Source of the DNA: CAVVIO01 sp963748095
Lineage (GTDB): Bacteria; Bacteroidota; Bacteroidia; Bacteroidales; UBA10428
Assembly (NCBI GenBank): GCA_963748095.1
Contig: CAVVIO010000018.1
Location: 1-64,000, forward strand
Reading direction: 5' to 3'
Length of the DNA stretch: 64,000 bases
This document shows positions 63,939 through 64,000 of this stretch, one piece after another; position 1 is the stretch's first letter, and each line of letters starts with the position of its first letter. Made by a program: the position numbers and the translations under genes. Under the pieces are notes generated by a model. The model searched no databases. It was not told where the DNA came from and saw only the letters and a list, made by a program, of their open reading frames with translations.

Positions 63939-64000
63939 AATATGGTAAATGTTAAATTTGTTGTCTGTATAAGATCCCGGACAGGTATTGGAGAGCCTTC
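63935..64000 (-). CDS. 3' end of an upstream operon gene (partial)
   Basis: Only 21 residues are inside the window, ending VRDLIQTTNLTFTIL. The frame is open to the right edge, and the stop overlaps the PaaK-like start as ATGA, which supports a real coupled gene. The ending vaguely recalls the C-termini of Gfo/Idh/MocA sugar oxidoreductases, but 21 residues are too few to decide. Confidence 0.45.
   Translation of the reverse strand, partial: EGSPIPVRDLIQTTNLTFTIL

Noticed and set aside
1..64000. CRISPR array, prophage or restriction/defence system
   Set aside because: No regularly spaced short repeats, Cas, phage structural, integrase or restriction genes were seen in the window.

Overview
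The window comes from a member of the phylum Bacteroidota, most likely class Bacteroidia. The evidence is the PorP/SprF outer-membrane proteins paired with giant SprB-repeat proteins carrying the type B (CHU_C) C-terminal domain of the type IX secretion system (T9SS), the b-type succinate dehydrogenase/fumarate reductase with a single five-helix cytochrome subunit, a GT117 (DUF2723) membrane glycosyltransferase, and promoters of the TTTG / TAnnTTTG kind. I cannot name a genus from sequence alone.

Layout. 1-2.4 kb (+): 3' end of an SprB-repeat protein and its PorP/SprF partner. 2.6-6.9 kb (-): translation block rplM-rpsI-rpsB-tsf, then pyrH and frr, each of which appears to have its own promoter. 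7.1-10.5 kb (-): sdhC-sdhA-sdhB. 10.6-12.8 kb (+): Xaa-Pro aminopeptidase and an alpha/beta hydrolase. 12.8-17.8 kb (-): trehalase lipoprotein, LOG-family protein, B12-dependent ribonucleotide reductase nrdJ. 18.3-21.4 kb (+): tRNA-Leu(CAA), MarC, dCMP deaminase, S41 protease. A 131-bp palindromic MITE-like element (21521-21651) separates these from purD. 23.1-28.3 kb (-): a second PorP/SprF + SprB-repeat pair, the large gene being frameshifted twice.

28.4-35.7 kb is an AT-rich surface-glycan island: two tandem paralogous genes of unknown function (+) and a minus-strand run of glycosyltransferases and sulfotransferases. Most of these carry single-indel frameshifts. The minus-strand run continues upstream into a polysaccharide deacetylase, GT117, a DNA-3-methyladenine glycosylase and an O-antigen ligase (35.7-41.8 kb). 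42-52.8 kb is mixed housekeeping: a second aminopeptidase P, CPBP protease, Dus, nadB, an ABC permease, glyS. 52.8-55.2 kb (+): a frameshifted glycosyltransferase and wecB. 55.3-64 kb (-): one tightly overlapping polysaccharide operon (adenylate-forming PaaK-like enzyme, glycosyltransferase, LegB-like dehydratase, sugar nucleotidyltransferase, SDR, truncated methyltransferase, hexapeptide acyltransferase, an unassigned helical protein and a Wzx-type flippase).

Together, the two glycan regions look like machinery for building, polymerising and exporting a decorated, probably sulfated, surface polysaccharide. The T9SS-linked proteins add large surface adhesins. I count about 14 single-indel frameshifts. 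Ten of them fall in 27.0-35.5 kb and the other four are scattered through the remaining ~55 kb. This points to decay or variation of surface genes, or to a local sequence-quality problem. I found no system here that I can call wholly new. The best leads are the tandem unknown paralogues at 28.5-30.4 kb, the sulfotransferase-containing island, the MITE-like palindrome, and a 14-base word shared upstream of nrdJ and the dCMP deaminase gene.
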